Shown: positions 1 through 8,911 of the stretch, in pieces
Layout of the letters: every line of letters begins with the position of its first letter
How positions within the stretch are numbered: position 1 is the stretch's first letter
From: CAYOID01 sp964573115
Lineage (GTDB): Bacteria > Desulfobacterota > Desulfovibrionia > Desulfovibrionales > Desulfothermaceae
Direction of reading: 5' to 3'
DNA length: 26,802 nt
NCBI GenBank assembly: GCA_964573115.1
Contig: CAZNIP010000037.1
Coordinates: 1-26,802 of the forward strand
The notes under the pieces: model-generated
Database searches by the model: none
Told to the model about the DNA's origin: nothing
What the model saw: only the letters and a program-made list of their open reading frames with translations
Made by a program: the position numbers and the translations under genes

Positions 1-321
1 GCGACCGGGGAACTCCTCTCCGCCATGGACCCTGACTATGTCGGGGCCCTGACTGTGATGCTCCTTCCCGGGACAGAGCTCCACGAGCGGTGGAGCAAAG
101 GCGAGTTCTCCCTTCCTGACCAGCGAGGACTGCTCCAGGAGCTGCGGACCATGCTCGAGCACACCAACCTCAGTCAGGGCCTGTTCATCTCCAACCACGC
201 TTCGAACTACCTCCCGATCAAAGTGCGGCTGCCGAAAGAGCGTCAGCAGGGGCTGCAGCTCATTGACCAGGCCCTGGATGGCACTGTTCAGCTCAAACCG
301 GAATGGATGCGGGCCCTTTAA
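1..321 (+). CDS. Radical SAM family protein, C-terminal part (5' end outside window)
   Basis: The reading frame is open from base 1 and ends at the TAA at 319-321, so only the last 106 residues are present. The catalytic CxxxCxxC part would lie upstream and is not visible. The tail contains a GTELHERW-like segment, an ISNHASNYLPI segment and a LPKER segment. This resembles the C-terminus of a widespread anaerobe radical SAM (Fe-S oxidoreductase) family whose members share a SNHASNYLP motif. The assignment rests on that motif only, and the substrate is unknown. It is followed by a 145-bp gap and then the ATP synthase operon, so it is probably a separate transcription unit. Confidence 0.6.
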   Translation, partial: ATGELLSAMDPDYVGALTVMLLPGTELHERWSKGEFSLPDQRGLLQELRTMLEHTNLSQGLFISNHASNYLPIKVRLPKERQQGLQLIDQALDGTVQLKPEWMRAL

Positions 322-395
322 GTGAAAAAATGCACAAAAGCCCTGAAAAGCTCGTCAAATCAGGGACAAAATTGACTTTCGGCCAAAAAAAATCT

Positions 396-424
396 TTGAC
401 AGGTATCGGGAAATACGGTAGAGA
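396..424 (+). promoter_or_regulatory. Candidate sigma70 promoter for the ATP synthase operon
   Basis: A perfect -35 hexamer TTGACA (396-401) is followed by a 17-bp spacer and a weak -10 TAGAGA (419-424). It lies in an AT-rich stretch about 40 bp upstream of the first atp gene. The -10 matches the consensus poorly, so the exact box is uncertain, but this is the only good -35 in the gap. Confidence 0.45.
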
Positions 425-466
425 CTTCCCAATTTGCCACAAATTTCACAAACTCCGGGAGGCGGC

Positions 467-889
467 ATGATTGAACTGAACATCACCTTCATCATTCAGC
501 TCGTGAATTTTCTTATTCTGCTGGCTGTGCTCAATGTGATCATCTACCGCCCGATTCGCCATATCGTCCAGCAACGTTCAGAGCGCATGGCCGACGACAT
601 GTCCGAGATCGAGTCCTTCAACCAGACGGCCAGGGAGAAGCTGCAGGACTACGAAGCCTCCCTGGACAATGCCCGCAAGGAAGGGGTGGAGGTCCGAAAC
701 AGCTTCAAGCAGGAAGGGGCCGAGAAGGAGAAGGAGATTGTCGGCCAGGCCAGTGCCGAGAGTTCCCAGGACCTGGCTTCGACCAGGCAGGAGCTGGAGT
801 CCGAGGCCGAGGATGCCCGCAAGAAGCTGAAAAAACAGGTCAAGGGATACGCCAAGCTGGTCGCCGACAGGGTGATCGTGCAATCTTAA
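467..889 (+). CDS. atpF': F1Fo ATP synthase subunit b'
   Basis: This is a peripheral-stalk subunit linking membrane Fo to F1. The 140-residue product starts with one hydrophobic membrane helix (about residues 5-27, rich in I, L, V and F). A long charged coiled coil follows, rich in Glu, Lys, Ala and Gln, ending near residue 135. The start is ATG 467, preceded by GGGAGG at 457-462; extending the frame upstream would add residues without a binding site. It heads a seven-gene operon, and a second b-type gene follows 20 bp downstream. Two divergent b subunits (b and b') are normal in this part of the bacterial tree. Subunits a and c are not encoded here. Confidence 0.85.
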   Translation: MIELNITFIIQLVNFLILLAVLNVIIYRPIRHIVQQRSERMADDMSEIESFNQTAREKLQDYEASLDNARKEGVEVRNSFKQEGAEKEKEIVGQASAESSQDLASTRQELESEAEDARKKLKKQVKGYAKLVADRVIVQS

Positions 890-909
890 AGGACAAGGAG
901 GGTGCAGCG

Positions 910-1485
910 TTGAAAAGGTGGACACGGATCGGACCAATTGCCGGTGCGGTCGTTCTGACCGCGGCGTGTGCCATGGCGGCTGAGCATGGCGGCGGTGATA
1001 CCGCAGCCGCTGCATGGAAGGACTTCATGTGGCGGGTGATCAACTTTGTGCTCTTTGCAGCCATCATCTACAAACTGGCAGGCAAGCGGATCAAGGATTT
1101 CTTCTCCGGACGCCGGCAGCAGATCGCCAGTGAGCTCAAGAATCTCCAGGACCGCAAGGCTGGGGCTGAGCAAAAGCTGGCCGAGGTGGAAAAGAGCATC
1201 GCCGGCATCGACAGGGAACGAGAGGAGATTCTGGACCAGGCCAGGGAGCAGGGTGAGGCCCTCAAGGCCTCCATCGTGGACAAGGCCCACGAGGAAGCCA
1301 GAAAGATCAAGGATCAGGCCCAGGCCAAAGCCGCCCAGGAGCGGCAGCAGATGATCCAGGCCATCAAGACGGAGATGGCTGACCAGATCATCGACTCTGC
1401 GGAAAAGCTCATCGTGGACAAGCTGAAGAAGAAGGATCAGGAAAAACTCATTGACGACTATCTAACAAAGGTGGTGCTCAATTGA
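910..1485 (+). CDS. atpF: F1Fo ATP synthase subunit b, with N-terminal signal-like segment
   Basis: This is the second peripheral-stalk b subunit, 191 residues. The start is a TTG at 910, chosen because AAGGAGG lies about 8 bp upstream and no ATG or GTG fits better. Residues 1-24 look like a Sec signal peptide (KRW, hydrophobic run, then AACAMAAEH). A membrane helix at about 40-57 (VINFVLFAAIIYKLAG) comes next, then a long coiled coil to the C-terminus. A signal-like leader on subunit b would place the N-terminus outside the cytoplasm, as b topology requires. The stop codon overlaps the TTG start of atpH, which indicates translational coupling. Confidence 0.85.
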   Translation: MKRWTRIGPIAGAVVLTAACAMAAEHGGGDTAAAAWKDFMWRVINFVLFAAIIYKLAGKRIKDFFSGRRQQIASELKNLQDRKAGAEQKLAEVEKSIAGIDREREEILDQAREQGEALKASIVDKAHEEARKIKDQAQAKAAQERQQMIQAIKTEMADQIIDSAEKLIVDKLKKKDQEKLIDDYLTKVVLN

Positions 1486-2033
1486 GAGAACAAGTCATTG
1501 CCAAAAGGTATGCCCGGGCTCTCTTCGCCATCGGGCAGGAGCAGGGAGGAGAGGCTGTTTCTCAGTTCGGTCAGGAAATGGCTGCCTTGGCAGAGATTCT
1601 TGAGGGGGCACCGGCTCTGTTGAGAATATTCAAGAATCCGGTCATCAAGACCGAGGCCAAGAAGGGCGTTCTCAAAGATATCCTGGACAAGATGGAGCTC
1701 AGCAAGACCGTTCGAAATTACTGCCTCTTTCTGGCCGACAAGGGCAGGCTGGGGAACTTCATCGATATTCAGCATCACTACGGCGTGCTCCTGGATATGA
1801 ATGAAGGCATCATGCGCGGCAAGCTGGTCACGGCCATTGAATTGACCAAGGCGAAAAAGGACGGCATCAAGACGCAGCTCGAGGAGCAATTCGCCCAGAA
1901 GCTCGTTCTCGATTATGAGACTGACAAGACCATTCTGGGAGGGTTGGTGCTCAAGGTTGGGGACAAGATTTACGACGCCAGCTTGAAGGCTCAGCTGGAG
2001 CAGATGAAAGAAACCATCAAAAGGGGTGAGTGA
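1482..2033 (+). CDS. atpH: F1Fo ATP synthase delta subunit
   Basis: This subunit caps F1 and joins it to the peripheral stalk (OSCP homologue). The product is 183 residues, close to the usual 175-185. It opens with the family signature VIAKRYARALFAIG and ends with the typical GGLVLKVGDKIYDASLKAQLEQMK segment. The start is TTG 1482, overlapping the atpF stop (TTGA). The stop lies 5 bp before the preferred atpA start. Helical N-domain at about 1-105, C-domain at about 106-183. Confidence 0.9.
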   Translation: MREQVIAKRYARALFAIGQEQGGEAVSQFGQEMAALAEILEGAPALLRIFKNPVIKTEAKKGVLKDILDKMELSKTVRNYCLFLADKGRLGNFIDIQHHYGVLLDMNEGIMRGKLVTAIELTKAKKDGIKTQLEEQFAQKLVLDYETDKTILGGLVLKVGDKIYDASLKAQLEQMKETIKRGE

Positions 2034-2038
2034 GCGCT

Positions 2039-3547
<1,509 letters not shown>

Positions 3548-3563
3548 CAAAAGGGGTTGATCA

Positions 3564-4454
3564 ATGCCTTCATTGAAGGATGTCAAGAACAAAATAGCAT
3601 CTGTCCAAAAGACCAAGCAGATCACCAAGGCCATGAACATGGTGGCCTCGGCCAAGCTGCGCAAGGCCCAGATGCGGATTGAGCGTTTCCGGCCTTATGC
3701 AGAGAAGTTCTACGATCTGCTGGGCGATCTGGCCGGAGGTGTCGAAGCAGGTGCTCATCCGCTGCTGGAGGTCCGGGACGAGGTCAAGAAGGTGGGGATC
3801 ATGCTCATCACCTCCGACCGGGGCCTGTGCGGGGCCTTCAACACCAACCTCATCCAGATGGCCAGGCAACTGGCCCGCCGCAAAGCCGGAGAGGGCAAGG
3901 AGGTCGGGTTTTACTGCGCCGGGAAGAAGGCCCGGGATCAGATCAGGAAGTCCGAGTTCGAGATCATTGAGGAGCAGGTCAACTGCATGGACACCTTTGA
4001 CTTCACCCTGGCTGCGGCCTTTGGAGACGAGATCATCAGGGCCTACACCGAGCAGGAGCTGGACGAGGTCCATCTGATCTATGGACGGTTTGTCTCGGTG
4101 GCCAGGCAGGAATCCACGACCCTGCAGATCCTCCCGGTCACCCAGGAGGAGGCCGGAGCGGGCCCAGGGGAGGAAAGCCCGGTCGAACCCGGCGCTCAGT
4201 ACGTGTACGAGCCTTCGGTGGACGGCATCCTGTCTGAGCTGCTGCCGCGGTTCGTCAAGGTCCAGATCTACCGGGGGATGTTGGAGACCTCTGCCAGCGA
4301 GCACGCCGCCCGGATGTCGGCCATGGACAACGCGAGCAACAACTGCGATGAGATGATTTCCAATTTGACACTTGCTTACAACAAGGCACGCCAGGCCGCG
4401 ATCACCGCCGAGCTTCTGGACATCGTCGGCGGTGCCGAGGCACTTAAAGGCTAA
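3564..4454 (+). CDS. atpG: F1Fo ATP synthase gamma subunit
   Basis: This is the central rotor shaft of F1, 296 residues (usual 285-300). The N-terminal helix MPSLKDVKNKIASVQKTKQI and the C-terminal ITAELLDIVGGAEAL segment are both family hallmarks. The middle carries the conserved ITSDRGLCGAFNTN segment. The sequence GAGPGEESPVEPG near residues 197-210 is a short insertion-like loop rich in Gly, Glu and Pro. Start ATG 3564 follows AAAAGGGG. The beta subunit gene begins 15 bp downstream. Confidence 0.96.
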   Translation: MPSLKDVKNKIASVQKTKQITKAMNMVASAKLRKAQMRIERFRPYAEKFYDLLGDLAGGVEAGAHPLLEVRDEVKKVGIMLITSDRGLCGAFNTNLIQMARQLARRKAGEGKEVGFYCAGKKARDQIRKSEFEIIEEQVNCMDTFDFTLAAAFGDEIIRAYTEQELDEVHLIYGRFVSVARQESTTLQILPVTQEEAGAGPGEESPVEPGAQYVYEPSVDGILSELLPRFVKVQIYRGMLETSASEHAARMSAMDNASNNCDEMISNLTLAYNKARQAAITAELLDIVGGAEALKG

Positions 4455-4469
4455 AAAGGGGGCACCAGA

Positions 4470-5870
4470 ATGAGTGAGAATGTCGGAAAAATATCCCAGG
4501 TCATTGGAGCAACGGTGGACTTGGAGTTCCCCGAGGGAAAGCTGCCCAACCTCTTGAACGCTGTGCGCATCCAAGACCCCAGCCGGACGGGCGAAGAGGA
4601 ACTCATCGTCGAGGTGGCCCAGCAGCTGGGGGACAACATCGTCCGGTGCGTGGCCATGGATGGAACCGATGGTCTTGTCCGGGGTATGGATGCCATCGAT
4701 ACGGGCGGACCCATCTCCGTTCCTGTCGGAGACCCGGCCCTGGGCAGAATTTTGAATGTTGTCGGCCGTCCAGTGGACGAGCTCGGACCTGTGGAATCCA
4801 AGAACTACTACCCGATTCATCGTCCGGCTCCAAGCTTTACAGAGCAGAATACCGATGTTGAGCTGCTGGAGACCGGGGTCAAGGTCATCGACCTGCTCAT
4901 CCCCTTTCCCAAGGGCGGGAAAATGGGTCTCTTTGGCGGGGCCGGCGTGGGCAAGACGGTCATCCTCATGGAGATGATCAACAACATCGCCAAGCAGCAC
5001 GGCGGCAAGTCCGTCTTTGCCGGGGTCGGCGAACGGACCCGCGAGGGCAACGACCTCTATCTGGAGATGAAGGAGGCCGGGGTTCTGCCCAACGCCGCCC
5101 TGGTCTACGGACAGATGAACGAGCCCCCCGGGGCCCGGGCCCGGGTCGCCCTGACAGCCCTGTCCTCTGCCGAGTACTTCCGGGATGAGCAGGGAGAGGA
5201 CGTGCTCCTGTTCATCGACAACATCTTCCGGTTCACCCAGGCCAACATGGAAGTGTCCGCCCTGCTCGGCCGGATGCCGTCGGCCGTCGGATACCAGCCA
5301 ACCCTGGGAACCGACCTGGGCGAGCTCCAGGAGCGGATCACCTCCACGGACAAGGGGTCGATCACCTCGGTCCAGGCCATCTACGTCCCGGCCGACGACC
5401 TGACAGACCCCGCCCCGGCCACGACCTTTTCGCATCTGGACGGAACCCTGGTTCTGTCCCGCCAGATCGCTGAGCTGGGCATCTACCCGGCGGTGGACCC
5501 CCTGGACTCCACGTCACGCATTCTTGATCCCAACGTTCTCGGATCGGATCATTATCGGACCGCACGAGAGGTCCAGCAGATCCTGCAGCGCTACAAGGAG
5601 CTCCAGGACATCATCGCCATTCTGGGGATGGAAGAGCTCTCGGACGAAGACAAGCTCACCGTTGGCCGGGCCAGGAAGATTCAGCGTTTCCTGTCCCAGC
5701 CGTTCCACGTGGCCGAACAGTTCACCGGAACCCCTGGGGCCTATGTGAAAACAGAGGACACCATTCGCGGGTTCAAGGAGATCCTGGAAGGCAAGCATGA
5801 CGACCTCCCTGAGAGCGCCTTTTACATGGTCGGGACGATCGAAGAGGCCAGACAGCGGGCAGAGCAGTAA
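4470..5870 (+). CDS. atpD: F1Fo ATP synthase beta subunit (catalytic)
   Basis: This is the catalytic subunit of F1, making ATP from ADP and phosphate. It has 466 residues. The Walker A motif GGAGVGKT is at 156-163, followed by GERTREGNDLY. The Walker B strand VLLFIDNIFRFTQA and the signature segment PAVDPLDSTSR are also intact. Start ATG 4470 follows AAAAAGGGGGCA. No truncation or unusual residues. The long open frame on the opposite strand across atpG and atpD is a GC-bias shadow. Confidence 0.97.
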   Translation: MSENVGKISQVIGATVDLEFPEGKLPNLLNAVRIQDPSRTGEEELIVEVAQQLGDNIVRCVAMDGTDGLVRGMDAIDTGGPISVPVGDPALGRILNVVGRPVDELGPVESKNYYPIHRPAPSFTEQNTDVELLETGVKVIDLLIPFPKGGKMGLFGGAGVGKTVILMEMINNIAKQHGGKSVFAGVGERTREGNDLYLEMKEAGVLPNAALVYGQMNEPPGARARVALTALSSAEYFRDEQGEDVLLFIDNIFRFTQANMEVSALLGRMPSAVGYQPTLGTDLGELQERITSTDKGSITSVQAIYVPADDLTDPAPATTFSHLDGTLVLSRQIAELGIYPAVDPLDSTSRILDPNVLGSDHYRTAREVQQILQRYKELQDIIAILGMEELSDEDKLTVGRARKIQRFLSQPFHVAEQFTGTPGAYVKTEDTIRGFKEILEGKHDDLPESAFYMVGTIEEARQRAEQ

Positions 5871-5905
5871 GGTTCAAAGAACACGAGCAGATACAGGATG
5901 ACACT

Positions 5906-6319
5906 ATGGCGAGTACAATCAAGCTGGAAGTGGTGACGCCGGACAAACTCGTCCTGAGCGAAGATGTGGACTATGTTGGAGTCCCTGGCACGCTCGGGCA
6001 GTTCGGCGTCCTGAGCAACCATATTCCGTTCCTTTCCGCTCTTGCCATCGGAACGCTCTACTACAAGCAGGGCAATCAGACCAAGTATGTCTTTGTTTCG
6101 GGCGGGTTTGCCGATGTGGCCTCAGATTCACTGACCATCCTGGCCGAGAGCGCTGAGCTGGCGGAAGAGATCGACATCGCCAGGGCCAGGAAAGCCAAGG
6201 AGCGGGCCGAGGAACGCCTGCGCCAGGAAAAGGACCGCATCGAAGCGGCCCGGGCCGAAGCTGAACTCAAGCGAGCCATTCATCGCATTTCGGCCAAGGA
6301 AAGGTCAGGCGCGGCCTGA
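5906..6319 (+). CDS. atpC: F1Fo ATP synthase epsilon subunit
   Basis: This is the regulatory central-stalk subunit, 137 residues. The N-terminal beta-sandwich runs to about residue 87, with the conserved VDYVGVPGTLGQFGVLSNH and FVSGGFADV segments. A helical C-terminal hairpin rich in Arg, Glu and Ala follows. It is the last gene of the operon; a rho-independent terminator lies 75 bp after its stop. Confidence 0.93.
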   Translation: MASTIKLEVVTPDKLVLSEDVDYVGVPGTLGQFGVLSNHIPFLSALAIGTLYYKQGNQTKYVFVSGGFADVASDSLTILAESAELAEEIDIARARKAKERAEERLRQEKDRIEAARAEAELKRAIHRISAKERSGAA

Positions 6320-6394
6320 TCTTCCGACGACAGGCCCGTCCGGCAGGTCAGCATGAGAGCCGGCACAGGGCTTGACGTTCACCGCAATCCACGA

Positions 6395-6421
6395 GGCAGG
6401 CCTCCGGGCCTGCCTTTTTTT
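6395..6421 (+). terminator. Rho-independent terminator of the ATP synthase operon
   Basis: A 7-bp perfect stem (GGCAGGC at 6395-6401 with GCCTGCC at 6408-6414) has a 6-nt loop and runs into about seven T residues. It lies between atpC and glmU. Confidence 0.9.
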
Positions 6422-6465
6422 GTGTCAGGCTGCCCCGAACCGGCCGGGACCATGACAGTCTTGTC

Positions 6466-6494
6466 TTGCCATCAGCCTGATCCGCAACTATAGT
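6466..6494 (+). promoter_or_regulatory. Sigma70-type promoter for glmU
   Basis: TTGCCA (6466-6471), a 17-bp spacer and TATAGT (6489-6494) form a good promoter. It sits 50 bp before the glmU start and directly after the atp terminator, so glmU begins a new transcript. Confidence 0.7.
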
Positions 6495-6543
6495 CCCTCA
6501 GGGGATACAAGGACAGGCAGCCAGGACATCAGGAGCGATTGAC

Positions 6544-7965
6544 GTGAGTGCGAAAAGGGATCAGCTCGACCGCGGAACCAGGGAGGCGGCATCGGTGTGC
6601 GGCCTCATCCTCGCCGCCGGCAAGGGCACGCGCATGAAATCCGACAAGCCCAAGGTGGTCCATGAGATTCTGGGCATGCCCATGCTCTGGTTTGTGCATC
6701 AGACCCTGGCCTCTCTGGTCTCCGAAGAGCGGGTCCTGACGGTCCTTGGTTACCAGAGCGACGTTGTCCTGAGCAGTCTGCCGCACCTGGACGGCCACGC
6801 GGTCATGCAGCCTGAACAGCTGGGAACTGGACACGCCCTGCAGTGTGCCCTGCCGGACCTGGACGACCTCGGTTGCGACTGGTGTCTGGTGGTCAATGGC
6901 GATGCCCCCCTGCTGAACAGTGAGGCCCTTGGAGATCTGCTCCAGATGTGCGTGGACAGAGACGCCCCTCTGGCCTGCATGTCCATCGAGCTCGACGATC
7001 CTTCGGGGTACGGGCGGGTCATCCGCAGTCCAGCAGGTGAGTTCCTGGGGATCGTCGAGGACAAGGATCTGACCATCGAACAGCGGGAGGCCGGGCTGAA
7101 CGAGGTCAATGCCGGAGTCTACTGCCTGCACGCCGAACGGATCAGACCCTTTCTCGATCAGCTGACCAATGACAATCAGCAGGGAGAGTACTACATCACC
7201 CAGCTCATGGACCTCTGCGTCCAGGCCGGGAAAGCCGTGCCCGTGGTCTGTGCCGGCCAGGACTCGAGCTTTCTGGGCGTCAACAGCCCCAAGGAGCTCG
7301 TTGTCTGCGAAGAGATCCTCCGGCAGAGGCTTGTGGAAAGGGTTGAGGACAGTGGGGTCATTGTCCGCAATCCCGATCAGGTCCGCCTCGGGCCACTGGT
7401 AGAGGTCGGGCCTGGAGCTGAGCTGATCGGACCTCTTGAGGTCTATGGGGCATCGAGCATCGGGCCCGGGGCCCGGATCGAGTCTCACGTCTGGATCTCA
7501 GACTCGGAGGTGGAGACCGGGGCCCTGGTTCGAAGCTTTTCTCACCTGGAAGGGGCTCGTGTGGGCCAGAAATGTCAGGTCGGGCCATACGCCCGGCTCA
7601 GACCAGGGGCCGTGCTCAGGTCCGGGGCCAAGGCCGGCAATTTTGTGGAAATCAAGAAAGCGGTCCTGCATGAGCAGTGCAAAGTCAATCACCTGACCTA
7701 CATTGGCGACGCCGAGATCGGTCAGGGGGCCAATGTGGGGGCAGGGACCATCACCTGCAACTACGACGGCAAGAGCAAGCACAAGACCACCATCGGCAAG
7801 GGCGCCTTTATCGGCAGCAACACGGCCCTGGTGGCCCCGGTGGCCGTGGGCGACAACGCCCTGGTCGGGGCTGGCTCGACCATCACCAGAGACGTGCCGG
7901 ATGAGATGCTTGCCGTGACCAGGATCAAACAGAAGAACCTGCCCTGGAAGTCCAGATCGGAGTGA
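6544..7965 (+). CDS. glmU: Bifunctional N-acetylglucosamine-1-phosphate uridyltransferase / glucosamine-1-phosphate acetyltransferase
   Basis: GlmU acetylates glucosamine-1-phosphate and then uridylates it, giving UDP-GlcNAc for peptidoglycan and LPS. The product has 473 residues. The N-terminal nucleotidyltransferase domain shows LILAAGKGTRMKSDKPKV (about 20-37) and EQLGTGHALQ. The C-terminal left-handed beta-helix has hexapeptide repeats, with YARLRPG, GNFVEIKKA and NVGAGTITCNYDGK, which carry the acetyltransferase site. The start is GTG 6544 with AGGAGC 8 bp upstream; it adds an unusual 18-residue lead before the nucleotide-binding motif. The stop lies 8 bp before the next gene's preferred start. 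Confidence 0.95.
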   Translation: MSAKRDQLDRGTREAASVCGLILAAGKGTRMKSDKPKVVHEILGMPMLWFVHQTLASLVSEERVLTVLGYQSDVVLSSLPHLDGHAVMQPEQLGTGHALQCALPDLDDLGCDWCLVVNGDAPLLNSEALGDLLQMCVDRDAPLACMSIELDDPSGYGRVIRSPAGEFLGIVEDKDLTIEQREAGLNEVNAGVYCLHAERIRPFLDQLTNDNQQGEYYITQLMDLCVQAGKAVPVVCAGQDSSFLGVNSPKELVVCEEILRQRLVERVEDSGVIVRNPDQVRLGPLVEVGPGAELIGPLEVYGASSIGPGARIESHVWISDSEVETGALVRSFSHLEGARVGQKCQVGPYARLRPGAVLRSGAKAGNFVEIKKAVLHEQCKVNHLTYIGDAEIGQGANVGAGTITCNYDGKSKHKTTIGKGAFIGSNTALVAPVAVGDNALVGAGSTITRDVPDEMLAVTRIKQKNLPWKSRSE

Positions 7966-7973
7966 ATGAGACC

Positions 7974-8153
7974 ATGGAGCATCTCGACACCCTGGAGCAC
8001 AAGATCAGCGAAACCCTGAACCGGCTCAAGGTTCTGGAGGATGAGAATCGAAAACTGAAGCAGGAGCTGGACATGGAAAGGGAGAACAAGCGAAAAGTCG
8101 ACGAGAGGCTTGATCTTCTCTTGAAAAAAATTGACGAGGCAGATATAAACTAA
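7974..8153 (+). CDS. Small coiled-coil protein, ZapB-like
   Basis: The 59-residue product is almost wholly coiled coil with heptad-spaced Leu and Ile (LDTLEHKISETLNRLKVLED and onwards), rich in Glu, Lys and Arg. It lies 3 bp before zapA and just after glmU, so it is probably co-transcribed with zapA. ZapB-type division proteins are short, all-helical coiled coils, and the link to zapA makes a cell-division role plausible. Coiled coils are easily matched by chance, so this is inference. ATG 7974 is preferred over GTG 7962 because GGAGTGA lies at 7959-7965. Confidence 0.6.
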   Translation: MEHLDTLEHKISETLNRLKVLEDENRKLKQELDMERENKRKVDERLDLLLKKIDEADIN

Positions 8154-8156
8154 TCA

Positions 8157-8447
8157 ATGCCCAGTTATAATGTAAACCTCTTGGGGCAAGAGGTTTCGTT
8201 CAAGACCAATGCTGACGAAGGACGGATCAAGGAAGCCACAAAACTCATTGAAGAGAGGTTTGACAGGCTCAACATCCGCGGTGGACGACTGAGCAATGAA
8301 AAACTGCTCATTTTGGTCGCCCTGAGCCTGGCTGACGATTTCATACAATCAAACCAGAGGCTTGAGCAGGTTGATCGCAGGCTGCAACGCCTCCTGGATG
8401 AAATAGATGGCTGTGGTGATACGATTCAGAGAGATTTGCCCCTGTGA
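8157..8447 (+). CDS. zapA: Cell division protein ZapA
   Basis: ZapA binds FtsZ and promotes Z-ring bundling in the cytoplasm. The 96-residue protein has the typical N-terminal globular part (YNVNLLGQEVSFKTNADEG, then a helix with LIEERFDRL) and a C-terminal helix forming a coiled coil (ADDFIQSNQRLEQVDRRLQR). Size and layout match the family. It is followed at once by the 6S RNA, a linkage conserved in many proteobacteria. Confidence 0.87.
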   Translation: MPSYNVNLLGQEVSFKTNADEGRIKEATKLIEERFDRLNIRGGRLSNEKLLILVALSLADDFIQSNQRLEQVDRRLQRLLDEIDGCGDTIQRDLPL

Positions 8448-8630
8448 CCCTGGGGATTTGGTGATTGAAGGACCCATTTTTGAGCCAACATCTCAAAACA
8501 GGGAGCCGCTTCTTGCTGCTTGTTGTGCATGCCCGTCCTTGGCGGGAAGCCTGATGGCAGCCAGCGGCACCCACCTGGTGACACCAGGTTCAAAAGGGCC
8601 TGCAACACGGACCCCCGGGGCATAGGGTGC
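8440..8630 (+). ncRNA. ssrS: 6S RNA
   Basis: 6S RNA mimics an open promoter and sequesters sigma70 RNA polymerase. The ends pair over 8 bp (8448-8455 with 8613-8620, one G-U). The roughly 185-nt span has the long rod with a central bubble expected of 6S. Segments resemble the enterobacterial RNA in the right order: a GCATGCCCGTCC stretch, then GGGAAGCCT, a GCGGCAC stretch, and GGTTCAA followed by GCCTGC. It begins at the zapA stop, matching the conserved zapA-ssrS linkage. Ends are approximate. Confidence 0.82.
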
Positions 8631-8850
8631 TTTTCGAACACTCGCTCTGAACCAATCCAGCCGGTGAGGGCTGCCTGCCGGGCAGCCTGAGCCAGTAAAG
8701 ACCTGTCATCTGCGGCTTCCTCTCCTGGTGTGGACACTCCGGTGTCCGCCCCGGCCTTTCAGAATCGGTCCTGTTTTACCGCCCCATGCGTGCTTGCTGA
8801 TTGAGAACCTGAGGGTCCCTTGACTGAGGTGTGCCTCTGATTTCGGGCTC
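8631..8850 (+). other. Structured non-coding gap between 6S RNA and rny
   Basis: No convincing coding frame is seen. Two strong hairpins are present: GGCTGCC/GGCAGCC at 8669-8687 (7 bp, 5-nt loop) and GTGGACAC/GTGTCCGC at 8730-8749 (8 bp including one G-U, 4-nt loop). Neither has a T tract, so they are not classical terminators. They could belong to a 6S precursor or a second small RNA ending at the terminator near 8870. Confidence 0.4.
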
Positions 8851-8870
8851 AGGCTTCTCAAGCCTTTTTT
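8851..8870 (+). terminator. Rho-independent terminator before rny
   Basis: AGGCTT (8851-8856), a CTC loop and AAGCCT (8860-8865) run into six T residues. It would end transcripts from the zapA/6S region. It lies only 41 bp before rny, so the rny promoter must be very near, or read-through is allowed. Confidence 0.75.
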
Positions 8871-8911
8871 CAACAGACCCCTGAGGTCTGAGAACATAAA
8901 GGAGAGCAGAT

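Noticed and set aside
3570..5435. 621-residue open frame on the minus strand
   Set aside because: It lies fully antisense to intact atpG and atpD and reflects GC codon bias; its sequence has no recognisable domain.
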